Shown: positions 26,676 through 35,652, numbered from the stretch's first letter. The stretch: 64,000 bases of DNA from Mycolicibacterium sp. HK-90 (GCF_030486405.1 NZ_CP129613.1:1302001-1366000), one strand, 5' to 3'. Numbers and translations: made by a program. Notes: generated from the letters alone by a model not told the origin.

Positions 26676-27200
26676 TCAGTTCTCCTTGCTCTTGATGGTG
26701 TGTACGTAAAGGTCGCGGATGCAGGCGATCTCGGCGCCGTGGTGGATGACCTCCCGGTTGATGTGCAGGATCAGCACGGCCATCGAATGCTCGGCCCATG
26801 GGCCTTCGGCCGGACCGACGGGCTTGGCCAGGTCATCATCGTCGAGTCCGCGGACTCCGTCGATCCAATTCCGGTACGCGTCGTCGAGTTGACGCAAGGC
26901 CGTGGCCGCGTCGGTGGCGTACGGCCAGGATTGGTAGTCGGCCGGCGGTCCACCGAAGTGCGAGTGGTTGCGCATGGCGAACACGCCGACGATCACGTGC
27001 GCCAGCCGCCACGCGATCGTGGTGAACGGTTCCGGCTCTGGCGGTGGATAACTGAAATCGATGCCGCCGTCGGGGTGAACGGTCCAGCAGTCGGGAACCG
27101 GCTGCCAGAAGTACTCGTCGTCGGTCAGGCCGTCCAGGCGCGGACGGAGCTGTTGCGTCCAGTGGAAGTCCAGTTGGTCGGCTAGGGCGTTTGTCCACAT
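26676..27200 (-). CDS. DinB-family protein, second copy
   Basis: 174 residues, MWTNALADQLDFHWTQQLRPRLDGLTDDEYFWQ. It has the candidate metal His in IAWRLAHVIVGVFAMRNHSHFG and VLILHINREVIHHGAEIACIRDLY, the DinB_2 layout. It is the first gene of a two-gene minus-strand operon with the DinB gene at 26058. Its start codon overlaps a TAGGAC motif that recurs at 27222, so the divergent WYL regulator may control it. Confidence 0.86.
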   Translation of the reverse strand: MWTNALADQLDFHWTQQLRPRLDGLTDDEYFWQPVPDCWTVHPDGGIDFSYPPPEPEPFTTIAWRLAHVIVGVFAMRNHSHFGGPPADYQSWPYATDAATALRQLDDAYRNWIDGVRGLDDDDLAKPVGPAEGPWAEHSMAVLILHINREVIHHGAEIACIRDLYVHTIKSKEN

Positions 27201-27221
27201 AGGACTACCGTCTCACGCATA

Positions 27222-27240
27222 TAGGACAGATTCGGTCCTA
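27222..27240. promoter_or_regulatory. Candidate WYL-regulator operator
   Basis: Inverted repeat TAGGAC-N7-GTCCTA in the 61-bp divergent gap between the DinB and WYL genes, with an extra direct copy of TAGGAC at 27200-27205. The region is short, so the element must overlap one or both promoters. Confidence 0.5.
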
Positions 27241-27261
27241 AAAGTGAGGCAGACTTCTCGC

Positions 27262-28224
27262 ATGGCCGTGAGCAGTGAAACCACCGGCCGCGTGCTGCAA
27301 CTCCTCGGGTTGCTGCAGTCGCGCCGGGTGTGGACGGGTGACGAGCTGGCCGAGCGGCTCGACGTCACCACCCGCAGCGTCCGCCGCGACATCGAACGGT
27401 TGCGGGAGCTCGGATACCCCGTCCACGCCAGCAAGGGACAGGGCGGCGGCTACCAACTCGGCGCCGGTGCGGCACTGCCGCCGCTGCTGCTCGACCCCGA
27501 CGAGGCCGTCGCGATGGCCGTCTGCCTACGGCTCGCGGCCGGTGGCAGCGTCGCCGGCGTCGGCGAATCCGCCCTGCGGGCCCTGTCCAAACTCGACCAG
27601 GTCATGCCCGCCCGCCTGCGTTCGCAGGTCTCGGCGGTGCACGACGCGACAGTCACCCTGGCGCCCAACTCATCGGATGCGCCGGTGGAACCCGAGGTGT
27701 TGATGACCCTGGCCCGGGCCTGCCGCGACCACGAACACGTGACCGCCGACTACACCGACATCCGCGGCAACCACACCCAGCGGCGGTTGGAGCCCTATCA
27801 ACTGGTGACCACCGGCCGGCGCTGGTACCTGATGGCCTACGACCGAGACCGCGAGGACTGGCGCAGCCTGCGGCTCGACCGGATGTCGGAGGTGGCGGCC
27901 CGCGGCAGCACATTCGCACCCCGCGACGCCCCGGACGCGGCCCAGTACGTGCGGCGCGCGATCAGCTCCTCGCCCTACCGGTACATCGCCCGGGTGCGTT
28001 ACCACGCACCGCAAGACGTTGTGGCGCAGAAGTTTCCACCGGCCTCGGCCACCATCGAGGCCGACGGTCCCGACGCCTGCATCGTCACCGCCGGGGCCGA
28101 CGACCCCGAGCGCATGGTGCTGTACTTCGCCACCGTGGGCCACGACTTCGAGGTCCTCGACCCGCCCGAGGTGGTGGCCGCGGTACGCACCGTCGCGGCG
28201 CGCCTGCAGTCATTCAGCCGGTGA
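27262..28224 (+). CDS. YafY/WYL-domain transcriptional regulator
   Basis: 320 residues from ATG 27262 (MAVSSETTGRVLQLLGLLQSRRVW); a GTG at 27244 in frame is an alternative. The N-terminal HTH_11 is WTGDELAERLDVTTRSVRRDIERLRELGYPV. The WYL domain follows, with RRWYLMAYDRDREDWRSLRLDRM, and then a WCX extension. WYL domains bind small ligands or nucleic acid. Its divergent neighbours are two DinB genes, a frequent arrangement for YafY-type regulators. The 3' end overlaps the convergent nucleotidyltransferase gene by 11 bases. Confidence 0.9.
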   Translation: MAVSSETTGRVLQLLGLLQSRRVWTGDELAERLDVTTRSVRRDIERLRELGYPVHASKGQGGGYQLGAGAALPPLLLDPDEAVAMAVCLRLAAGGSVAGVGESALRALSKLDQVMPARLRSQVSAVHDATVTLAPNSSDAPVEPEVLMTLARACRDHEHVTADYTDIRGNHTQRRLEPYQLVTTGRRWYLMAYDRDREDWRSLRLDRMSEVAARGSTFAPRDAPDAAQYVRRAISSSPYRYIARVRYHAPQDVVAQKFPPASATIEADGPDACIVTAGADDPERMVLYFATVGHDFEVLDPPEVVAAVRTVAARLQSFSR

Positions 28225-28765
28225 TGCCCAGCCGGTCGGTGAGCATCAAGAACGCGGCAGCGAAGTCGTTGTCGACGGTCGCATCCCGCACCACATCCCA
28301 GTCGACCTGCTCGCGTACCGCGCGGGCGGCAAGCAACAACGCGGCGAAATCGCAATGGTGCTCGTTGAGCGAGCGCAGCTTCTCCGACACCACGAGCGTC
28401 GGTGGCAGCACCGGCATCCGGATCGCGAGCACGTCGAGCACCTCGGCGGACGCCAGGGTGGTCGCATCGACCGGCACCCCGTTGAGCTGATAGAGCACGT
28501 CGACCAGGACGTCCTCGTCGGGATAGGCCTTGAACAACCAGTCCTCAGGAGTGTGCACGATCTGGAACGCGGCCTTGCGTAACGTCACCTCGGCCGCCTC
28601 GGCGTCAGCCTTCGCGACCACGAAATCGACGTCGTGCACCGGTTCGGGCGCGCCGTAGACCCACAGCGCATAGCTGCCGGCCAGCGCAAACTGCGGGCCG
28701 TGCGCCTTGAACGCCGAGGCCGCGCGTTTCAGCGCGTCACGCAGTTCGTCGTTGCGGTCGAGCAC
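28214..28765 (-). CDS. Nucleotidyltransferase-fold protein (AbiEii/DUF6036-like), solitary
   Basis: 183 residues from a GTG start. The nucleotidyltransferase signature is visible as FALAGSYALWVYGAPEPVHDVDFVV: a GS followed by a D-x-D metal pair. The remainder is helical with LPPTLVVSEKLRSLNEHHCDFAALLLAARAV. Related proteins include type IV toxins and substrate-modifying transferases. No antitoxin-like gene is adjacent, so a toxin role is not supported here. Confidence 0.72.
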   Translation of the reverse strand: MLDRNDELRDALKRAASAFKAHGPQFALAGSYALWVYGAPEPVHDVDFVVAKADAEAAEVTLRKAAFQIVHTPEDWLFKAYPDEDVLVDVLYQLNGVPVDATTLASAEVLDVLAIRMPVLPPTLVVSEKLRSLNEHHCDFAALLLAARAVREQVDWDVVRDATVDNDFAAAFLMLTDRLGITG

Positions 28766-28814
28766 GTGTCGTCCCGGTTCTCTCGGGCATCGCGGTGTGG
28801 GTCCGATGCGGTTG

Positions 28815-28831
28815 TGGGTACTGAGTACCCA
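28815..28831. promoter_or_regulatory. Perfect palindrome abutting the start codon of the phosphatase-family gene
   Basis: TGGGTACTGAGTACCCA, with 8-base arms around one central base, ends on the A of the ATG at 28831. It would block or replace the ribosome binding site and could be an operator or an mRNA hairpin. Confidence 0.5.
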
Positions 28832-29583
28832 TGCGGCTGGCCACTTTCAACATCCTGCACGGACGCAGTGTCCACGACGGCGACGTCGAGCTCAGCCGGC
28901 TCGCTTCGGCGGTGACCGAGCTCGACGCCGACATCCTCGCGCTACAGGAGGTCGACCTCGATCAGCCGCGGTCGGGCAAGGCCGACCTGACCGCCGTCGC
29001 CGCCGACGCGATGAACGCGGTGCACCATCGGTTCGTCGCCGCGATCTCGGGAACCCCCGGGGCCACCTGGATGGCGGCCACCGGGCGTGAGCAACCCGGG
29101 ACCGCCGCCTACGGCATCGCCCTGTTGTCCCGATATCCGGTGGAGAACTGGCAGGTGGTGCGACTCCCGCGGATCCCGGTCCGGTTCCCGATGTACGTCT
29201 CCGGGATCCGGCGGTTCCGGATCATCCACGAGGAACCCCGCGCCGCGATGGTGGCCCGCATCGACACCCCGCTCGGCCCGATCACGGTGGCCAACACCCA
29301 CCTGTCGTTCGTCCCGGGATGGAACCGGGTGCAACTGCGGCACCTGGTGCGCGACGTCAACGCCTTTCCGGGGCCGCGACTTCTGCTGGGAGACCTGAAC
29401 TTGGCCGAGCCCGACCATTGGCGCCCGCTCGGCGCCGCGCCGACGTTTCCGGCCCACGAGCCGACCACGCAACTCGACCACATCCTCACCGACGAGCCGG
29501 CGTTCGCGGCCACCGCGTGCGCCGCGCCCCACCTCCCGATTTCCGATCACCGGGCGCTCGTCGTCGACATTTCCGCGTCCTGA
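28831..29583 (+). CDS. Endonuclease/exonuclease/phosphatase (EEP) family protein
   Basis: 250 residues. EEP motifs in order: ATFNILHG (metal Asn7), LALQEVD (metal Glu), YGIALLSRYP, ANTHLSF, LLLGDLNL and a C-terminal SDHRALV His. All catalytic residues expected for Mg-dependent phosphodiester cleavage are present. There is no signal peptide, so it is cytoplasmic. The substrate could be a nucleic acid, a phosphoinositide or a phospholipid. GH38 starts 18 bases downstream and may share its transcript. Confidence 0.87.
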   Translation: MRLATFNILHGRSVHDGDVELSRLASAVTELDADILALQEVDLDQPRSGKADLTAVAADAMNAVHHRFVAAISGTPGATWMAATGREQPGTAAYGIALLSRYPVENWQVVRLPRIPVRFPMYVSGIRRFRIIHEEPRAAMVARIDTPLGPITVANTHLSFVPGWNRVQLRHLVRDVNAFPGPRLLLGDLNLAEPDHWRPLGAAPTFPAHEPTTQLDHILTDEPAFAATACAAPHLPISDHRALVVDISAS

Positions 29584-29601
29584 CGTCGTAGGGTTTCTGA
29601 G

Positions 29602-32600
29602 ATGCACGTCACGTCAGTGGAGACGACGGAGCTGTTTGCCGGGCCCGCGGATGCCCCTCGGCAGCTCGTACTGGTGCGATACGACGACTGCCCCGCGCCG
29701 ACTGCGGTCCGGGTCAGTGGCGACGGCCTCTCGGGTGAGGCGATCGCGGCGCCGGGAGCGGGCGCCGTCGAGGTTCCGGTGGAGGTCGACGGCGGCGTGC
29801 CCGGGGAGATCCGGCGCGCGCGGGTGGGCGCGACGGACTTCGACTTCACCGTGGCCGAGCCGGGCTGGACGATGTACATGATCAGCCACTTCCACTACGA
29901 CCCGGTGTGGTGGAACACCCAGGCCGCCTACACCAGCGTGTGGACCGAGGATCCGCCCGGCCAGTGCCGGCAGACCAACGGATTCGACCTGGTGCACGCG
30001 CACCTGGAAATGGCCCGCCGCGAACCGGAATACAAGTTCGTGCTCGCCGAGGTGGACTACCTCAAGCCCTACTGGGACGCCCGGCCCGAAGACCGGGCCG
30101 ACCTGCGCCGGTTCCTCGCCGAGGGCCGCGTCGAGATCATGGGCGGCACCTACAACGAGCCCAATACCAACCTGACCAGTCCGGAGACGGCGATCCGGAA
30201 CTTTGTGTCGGGCATGGGATTTCAACGCGACATTCTGGGCGCGCAGCCGGCGACGGCGTGGCAGCTCGACGTGTTCGGGCACGATCCCCAGTTTCCCGGG
30301 ATGGCGGCCGACGTGGGCCTGACCTCCAGTTCGTGGGCGCGCGGGCCGCACCATCAGTGGGGGCCGATGCAGAACGACGGGGATCCCGAGCGCATGCAGT
30401 TCGCCAGCGAGTTCGAGTGGATCGCCCCATCGGGCCGCGGCCTGCTCACCCACTACATGCCGGCGCACTATGCCGGCGGATGGTGGATGGACTCCGCACC
30501 GTCGCTCGCCGAGGCCGAGGAATCCACCTACGCACTGTTCACGAAACTCAAGCGGGTTGCGTTGACCCGCAACGTGCTTCTGCCCGTCGGCACCGATTAC
30601 ACCCCGCCCAACAAGTGGGTGACCCAGATCCACCGGGACTGGAATTCGAGGTACGTGTGGCCGAGGTTCGTGTGCGCACTGCCGTCCGAGTTCTTCGCCG
30701 CGGTGCGGGCCGAACTCGATTCCCGCGGCGCGGCACCGTCGCCGCAGACCCGCGACATGAACCCGATCTACACCGGCAAGGACGTCTCCTACATCGACAC
30801 CAAGCAGGCCAACCGGGCCGCCGAGGATGCGGTGCTCGACGGTGAGCGGTTCGCGGTGTTCGCCGGGTTGCTCGGCGGCGCGGACTACCCGCAGGCGGCG
30901 CTGGCCAAGGCGTGGGTGCAGCTGGCCTACGGCGCCCACCACGACGCCATCACCGGCTCGGAGTCCGATCAGGTCTACCTCGACCTGCTGACCGGCTGGC
31001 GTGACGCCTGGGAACTGGGCACCGCCGCCCGCGACAATGCATTGGCACTGCTGTCGGAGGCGGTCGGCGGCTCCGGCGACGGTGATTCCGTCGTGGTGTG
31101 GAATGCCGTGGCGCACAAGAGGACCGACATCGTCACTGTGCACCTGGACGAGCCGTTCTCGGGCGCGGTGTACGACTGCGACGGCACCGAGGTCCCCGCC
31201 CTGGTCGAGGCCGACGGGACGACGGTGAGCTGGCGGGCTCACGACGTCCCGTCACTGGGCTGGCGGTCCTACCGATTCGGGCCCGGCACCGCGAGCGGGT
31301 GGGAACCGTTGGCCGGCGACGGTATTGCCAACGAGCGGTATCGGTTACGCGTCGACGCGGCCCGCGGTGGCGGGGTGTGCTCACTCGTGGACGACGGCGT
31401 CGAGCTCATCGCCGACGGCGGCGTCGGCAACGAACTTGCCGTCTACGAGGAATATTCGGCGCACCCCGAGGCCGGCGAAGGCCCGTGGCACCTGCTGCCC
31501 ACCGGACCGGTGGTGTGCTCGTCGGCCACCCGAGCCGAGGACGTGCGCTGCTACCAGAGCCCACTGGGACAGCGGGTGGTCGTGCAGGGCCGCATCGGAG
31601 AACTGTTGCGCTACACCCAGACCATCACCCTGTGGGCCGGTGTCGACCGCGTGGACTGCCGCACGACCATCGACGAATTCGTCGGGGCGGACCGCCTGGT
31701 GCGGCTGCGCTGGCCCTGCCCGGTACCCGGCGCGATGCCGGTGAGCGAGGTCGGCGACGCGGTGATCGGGCGCGGGTTCGGGCTGATGCACGACGGCTCG
31801 GCCACCCACGCGGTGGATGCCGCACAACACCCCTGGACGCTGGACAACCCGGCCTACGGCTGGTTCGGGTTGTCCTCGGCGCTGCGGGTGCGAATCGGCG
31901 ATGCCGTCCGGGCGGTGTCGGTGGCCGAGGTGGTCGCACCCGAGGACACCGCCGAGGACACCGCGCCGCGTGATCTCGTGGTGGCCCTGGTGCGGGCCGG
32001 GGTGACGGCTACCTGCAGTGCCGCCGAAAAACCCCGCTATGGCGACCTCAGCGTGGACTCCAACCTGCCCGACACCCGGTTCGCGATCGGGGGCCCCGAC
32101 GAAAACCCCTTCACCGCAGAGGTTCTGGCTGCAGCCGACATCGCCTACTCCGACGAGCTCAAGCGCCAGCTCGACGCCACCGCATCGGCCCGCGTGTGGG
32201 TGCCCGCCGCCGCACCGCTGACCGAACACTGGGTGCCCGGCGCCGACCTGCGCGGCGTCCGCACCCTCCCGGTGCTGATCCTGGCCGGCAACCTCGACGC
32301 GGTGGTCGAGGACCTGGGGGACGCCGAGATCGTCGTCACCCAAGAGGCCCCGGCGGCGGCCGAACCGTTCGAGAGCCGTACCGTCGCGCTGCTCAACCGT
32401 GGCGTGCCGAGCTTCGCCATCGAACCCGACGGAACCCTGCATACGTCGCTGATGCGGTCCTGCACCGGCTGGCCGTCCGGCACCTGGATCGACCCGCCCC
32501 GGCGCACCGCACCCGACGGGTCCAACTTCCAGTTGCAGCATTGGACACACACTTTCGACTACGCACTGATGACGGGAACCGGCGATTGGCGTGCCGTGGG

Positions 32601-33759
32601 CGTCGCGGCCGGCGCGGCCGAGTTCAACCGGCCGCTGCAACCGGTGGTCGTCGATTCGGCCGGGAGCGGCGGACTGCCGCCGTGGGGATCACTACTCGAG
32701 ATCGAGCCGGCCGGCACGGTACAACTGGGCGCACTCAAGGCCACCGGCAATCCGCTGGCATCGGGATCTGTCCGCAGCGCCGATCCGGCCGACGGGGTCA
32801 CCGCGCGTCTGGTCGAGATCACCGGCGGCACAGCCGAGGTCACCATCCGCTCGGGACTGCGCGCGGTGTCCACCGCCACGAACCTGAACCTGCTGGAAGA
32901 ACCGGCGCCGGAGCAGCCGTCGCACCTGAGCCTGCACGGCTACCAGATCGCCACCGTGTCCACCCACCTGAACATGCCCAGGGTGCTGCGCGCCGAGCAC
33001 CAGCAGTTGGCGCCCGAAGCGGAGGCGGCCCAGCCGTTGTACGCCCGCTACTGGCTGCACAACCGTGGCCCCGCCCCGCTCGGTGGTCTTCCTGCCGTGG
33101 CCTACCTGCATCCGGAAAGCGTTGCCGCGCAGCCCGGCACCGAGGTGGTCGTCCGGCTCACCGCGGCCAGTGACTGCACCGACGCCGCGCTGCACGGCCG
33201 GGTCAGTGTCGCCGGACCGCCCGGGTGGGAGGTGCAGCCGACCGAACTGCCCTTCGTGCTGCCGCCCGGCGAACATCTGGAAACCGATGTGGTGCTGAGC
33301 ATTCCGGCCGGCGCCGGGCCGGGGCTTTACCCGTTGCGCGCCGAACTCGCGGTGACCGGCAGCGACTCGGGTGTGCTGCCGCCGTCGTGGCGTCAGGTGG
33401 TCGAAGACGTCTCCATGGTCACGATCGGCGAACCCGAGGTGCAGGTGCTCAAACTGGTGACCGAGCCGCAGGCCGTCGACGTCAAAGCCGGTGAAACGGC
33501 GCGGCTGTCGGTCACGATCGGTACCGATGCCGGGGCCGGACTGACGGCCGAGGCTCATCTGATCAGCCCGTGGGGAACCTGGGAGTGGATGGGACCGGCC
33601 GCGGCGGGTGTCGAGGTGCCCGCGGGCGGCACGGCCGAGGTCGAATTCGACATCGCGCCGCCACCGTGGATCGAGCCGGGGCAGTGGTGGGCGTTGATCC
33701 GCGTGGGGTGCGCGGGCCGGCTGCTCTACTCCCCGGCGGTACCGGTGACCGTGCGATGA
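29602..33759 (+). CDS. Glycoside hydrolase family 38 alpha-mannosidase (Rv0648-like)
   Basis: 1,385 residues. The GH38 metal site is in SHFHYDPVWW (His96, Asp98-equivalent at Asp100), the nucleophile region is WQLDVFGHDPQ (Asp223), and the conserved GAHHDAITGSESDQVYLDLL lies near residues 440-460. Beta-rich domains fill the C-terminal half. No signal peptide is seen. The family hydrolyses alpha-mannosides, which in mycobacteria could be phosphatidylinositol mannosides, lipomannan or mannosylated proteins. It is coupled to the next gene by ATGA and leads an operon ending in a ROK sugar kinase, consistent with turnover of mannose glycans. Confidence 0.9.
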   Translation: MHVTSVETTELFAGPADAPRQLVLVRYDDCPAPTAVRVSGDGLSGEAIAAPGAGAVEVPVEVDGGVPGEIRRARVGATDFDFTVAEPGWTMYMISHFHYDPVWWNTQAAYTSVWTEDPPGQCRQTNGFDLVHAHLEMARREPEYKFVLAEVDYLKPYWDARPEDRADLRRFLAEGRVEIMGGTYNEPNTNLTSPETAIRNFVSGMGFQRDILGAQPATAWQLDVFGHDPQFPGMAADVGLTSSSWARGPHHQWGPMQNDGDPERMQFASEFEWIAPSGRGLLTHYMPAHYAGGWWMDSAPSLAEAEESTYALFTKLKRVALTRNVLLPVGTDYTPPNKWVTQIHRDWNSRYVWPRFVCALPSEFFAAVRAELDSRGAAPSPQTRDMNPIYTGKDVSYIDTKQANRAAEDAVLDGERFAVFAGLLGGADYPQAALAKAWVQLAYGAHHDAITGSESDQVYLDLLTGWRDAWELGTAARDNALALLSEAVGGSGDGDSVVVWNAVAHKRTDIVTVHLDEPFSGAVYDCDGTEVPALVEADGTTVSWRAHDVPSLGWRSYRFGPGTASGWEPLAGDGIANERYRLRVDAARGGGVCSLVDDGVELIADGGVGNELAVYEEYSAHPEAGEGPWHLLPTGPVVCSSATRAEDVRCYQSPLGQRVVVQGRIGELLRYTQTITLWAGVDRVDCRTTIDEFVGADRLVRLRWPCPVPGAMPVSEVGDAVIGRGFGLMHDGSATHAVDAAQHPWTLDNPAYGWFGLSSALRVRIGDAVRAVSVAEVVAPEDTAEDTAPRDLVVALVRAGVTATCSAAEKPRYGDLSVDSNLPDTRFAIGGPDENPFTAEVLAAADIAYSDELKRQLDATASARVWVPAAAPLTEHWVPGADLRGVRTLPVLILAGNLDAVVEDLGDAEIVVTQEAPAAAEPFESRTVALLNRGVPSFAIEPDGTLHTSLMRSCTGWPSGTWIDPPRRTAPDGSNFQLQHWTHTFDYALMTGTGDWRAVGVAAGAAEFNRPLQPVVVDSAGSGGLPPWGSLLEIEPAGTVQLGALKATGNPLASGSVRSADPADGVTARLVEITGGTAEVTIRSGLRAVSTATNLNLLEEPAPEQPSHLSLHGYQIATVSTHLNMPRVLRAEHQQLAPEAEAAQPLYARYWLHNRGPAPLGGLPAVAYLHPESVAAQPGTEVVVRLTAASDCTDAALHGRVSVAGPPGWEVQPTELPFVLPPGEHLETDVVLSIPAGAGPGLYPLRAELAVTGSDSGVLPPSWRQVVEDVSMVTIGEPEVQVLKLVTEPQAVDVKAGETARLSVTIGTDAGAGLTAEAHLISPWGTWEWMGPAAAGVEVPAGGTAEVEFDIAPPPWIEPGQWWALIRVGCAGRLLYSPAVPVTVR

Positions 33760-34373
33760 ACCCAGTGCCGTGGGCCGCGCACGTGGCCGGAAAACCTGTG
33801 TTGATCGAGGAGATCGACGAGCGGGAGGCCAGGCTGCGGGCCGGTAACCGGGCGTCGGCGCTGCCGCGCCCCGGAACCAGCGAGGGGCGTCAGTTGCGTC
33901 GCTGGCTGACCCAGCTGGTGGTGGCCGAACGGGTGGTGGCCGAGGAGGCCCTGGCACGCGGATTGTCCGCCGCCGACGCCCCTACCTCCGGTGAGGTGCT
34001 GCCCGACACATCGGCCCGGTTGCAGATCGGCAGCGTCGCGGCCGCCGTGCTGGACACCTCGCCGGCGCGCGCGGTGTTCGCCGATGTCACTGCCGCAGTT
34101 GATGTTTCAGAGTCCGAGATCGCCGCCTATCACGCGCGGAATCCGATGCGCTTCGCCGCGGTCCCGGACGGGACACCCGGATGGCGCGCCCGGCCCGTCG
34201 CCCCGGCGCTGGACGAGGTTCGCGACCGGATCGCCATCCACCTGCGGGCGGCCAACCGCAGGCAGGTGTTCCGGCAGTGGCTCGACGCGCGTTGCGCGGC
34301 ACTGGTGGACCTGGCTCCGGGCTATGAACATCCCGGTGATCCCCGTCAACCGGACAACACGCACAAACACTAG
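33756..34373 (+). CDS. PpiC/SurA-like protein in the position of 'fabD2' (Rv0649)
   Basis: 205 residues, ATG overlapping the GH38 stop. The middle and end resemble parvulin/SurA-type chaperones: VSESEIAAYHARNPMRFAAVPDG, then APALDEVRDRIAIHLRAANRRQVFRQWLDAR. The C-terminus is GYEHPGDPRQPDNTHKH, His-rich and possibly metal binding. The syntenic M. tuberculosis gene is named fabD2 (malonyl-CoA:ACP transacylase), but no GHSxG nucleophile or other FabD motif is present here, so I do not use that name. The protein lacks a signal peptide. Confidence 0.65.
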   Translation: MNPVPWAAHVAGKPVLIEEIDEREARLRAGNRASALPRPGTSEGRQLRRWLTQLVVAERVVAEEALARGLSAADAPTSGEVLPDTSARLQIGSVAAAVLDTSPARAVFADVTAAVDVSESEIAAYHARNPMRFAAVPDGTPGWRARPVAPALDEVRDRIAIHLRAANRRQVFRQWLDARCAALVDLAPGYEHPGDPRQPDNTHKH

Positions 34374-34382
34374 GAGTGCCAC

Positions 34383-35279
34383 GTGAGCTTGACCCTGGCT
34401 CTCGACATCGGCGGCACCAAGATCGCCGTCGGCCTGGTCGACGCGGAAGGTCAGCTGGCGCACCGAGCCCAATTGCCCACCCCCGACGGTGACGCCGACA
34501 CCGTGTGGGCCGTGGTCGAGACGTTGCTCGGCGAGGCCATGAAGACCGCAGACGGAGCCGCGACCGGCGTCGGCGTCGCGTCGGCCGGGCCGATCGACCT
34601 GCCCAACGGCACGGTCAGCCCGATCAATATCGCCGAGTGGCAGGACTTTCCGATCGTCGACCGGGTGGCCGCGGCGACACGGTTACCGGTCCGCCTCGGA
34701 GGCGACGGGCTGTGCATGGCGCTGGGCGAGCACTGGTGCGGTGCCGGCCGCGATGCCCAGTTCCTCCTCGGCATGGTGGTGTCGACCGGGATCGGCGGCG
34801 GTCTGGTGCTCGACGGCGTCCCGTACGACGGCCGTACCGGCAACGCCGGACACGTCGGCCATGTCGTCGTCGTCCCCGACGGTGGCGACCCGTGCACGTG
34901 CGGTGGCCGCGGTTGCGTCGAAACCGTCGCCTCCGGGCCCAGCCTGGTGCGGTGGGCCCGGCGTCAGGGCTGGGACGGCACCGACGCCAAAGTGCTCGGT
35001 GATGCCGCGAATCAGGGAGATGAGCTGGCGCTCAAAGCGTTTGAGCGCGGCGCCCGGGCAGTGGCCGCCATGATCGCCTCGGTGGGGGCGGTGTGCGACC
35101 TGGATCTGGTGGTGATCGGCGGGGGAGTGGCCAAGTCCGGGGCCTTGTTGTTCGACCCGCTGCGCGCGGCGCTGACGGACTACGCCGGGCTGGACTTCCT
35201 GCGGGGGCTGCGGGTGGTGCCGGCCGCACTCGGCGGGGATGCCGGCCTGGTCGGCGCGGCGGCCCTGGCGCGCGGCTGA
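34383..35279 (+). CDS. ROK-family sugar kinase (Rv0650-like)
   Basis: 298 residues from GTG 34383 with GGAG upstream. ROK features: LALDIGGTKIAVGLVD (phosphate 1), GGDGLCMALGEHW with the catalytic Asp, GIGGGLVLDG, GNAGHVGHV and the zinc motif CTCGGRGCVE. The enzyme phosphorylates a hexose, possibly glucose or mannose, released by the upstream mannosidase. Its last 100 bases are overlapped by the convergent HxlR gene. Confidence 0.9.
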   Translation: MSLTLALDIGGTKIAVGLVDAEGQLAHRAQLPTPDGDADTVWAVVETLLGEAMKTADGAATGVGVASAGPIDLPNGTVSPINIAEWQDFPIVDRVAAATRLPVRLGGDGLCMALGEHWCGAGRDAQFLLGMVVSTGIGGGLVLDGVPYDGRTGNAGHVGHVVVVPDGGDPCTCGGRGCVETVASGPSLVRWARRQGWDGTDAKVLGDAANQGDELALKAFERGARAVAAMIASVGAVCDLDLVVIGGGVAKSGALLFDPLRAALTDYAGLDFLRGLRVVPAALGGDAGLVGAAALARG

Positions 35280-35617
35280 CGCTTCTGCTCTTTCCGGATC
35301 TCCATGTGTGTGCGGCCCCAGTCGCAGAGGGCCTGCAGCACCGGCGCCAGCGTCGTGCCGTACTCGGAGATCGAATAGTGCACGCACGGCGGCACCGTGC
35401 CCGCGTCGTGGCGGTCGATGATCCCGGCGTCGACCAGATCGTGGAGATGGCGGATCAGCATGCGCTCGGTGATGTCGGGGATGCTGCGGCGCAGCTCGGC
35501 GGTGCGCATCGGCCCGTCGGCCAACCGCCACAGGATCGTGCCCTTCCAGCGGCCGTCGATCACCGACAAGGTCGCGTCGATCGGACACTCGCCGATCTCC
35601 TTCTTCGACACCGGCAC
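35180..35617 (-). CDS. HxlR-family transcriptional regulator with extended tail
   Basis: 145 residues from GTG 35617 with a strong SD GAGGAGG. The HxlR core is intact: GECPIDATLSVIDGRWKGTILWRLADGPMRTAELRRSIPDITERMLIRHLHDLVDAGII, with the conserved N-terminal Cys that senses oxidants or electrophiles in some members. The core ends near residue 112; the last 33 residues (Arg/Pro/Ala-rich) are antisense to the ROK kinase gene and look like readthrough past a lost stop. It probably controls the divergent DUF1772 gene. Confidence 0.87.
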   Translation of the reverse strand: MPVSKKEIGECPIDATLSVIDGRWKGTILWRLADGPMRTAELRRSIPDITERMLIRHLHDLVDAGIIDRHDAGTVPPCVHYSISEYGTTLAPVLQALCDWGRTHMEIRKEQKRQPRARAAAPTRPASPPSAAGTTRSPRRKSSPA

Positions 35618-35652
35618 GGTGGCCTCCTCGCGGCGGGGTTGCTGCCAAATTT

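Noticed and set aside
28214..28765. Possible toxin-antitoxin system with the nucleotidyltransferase-fold gene
   Set aside because: No small partner gene adjoins it; neighbours are a WYL regulator and an EEP enzyme on their own promoters.
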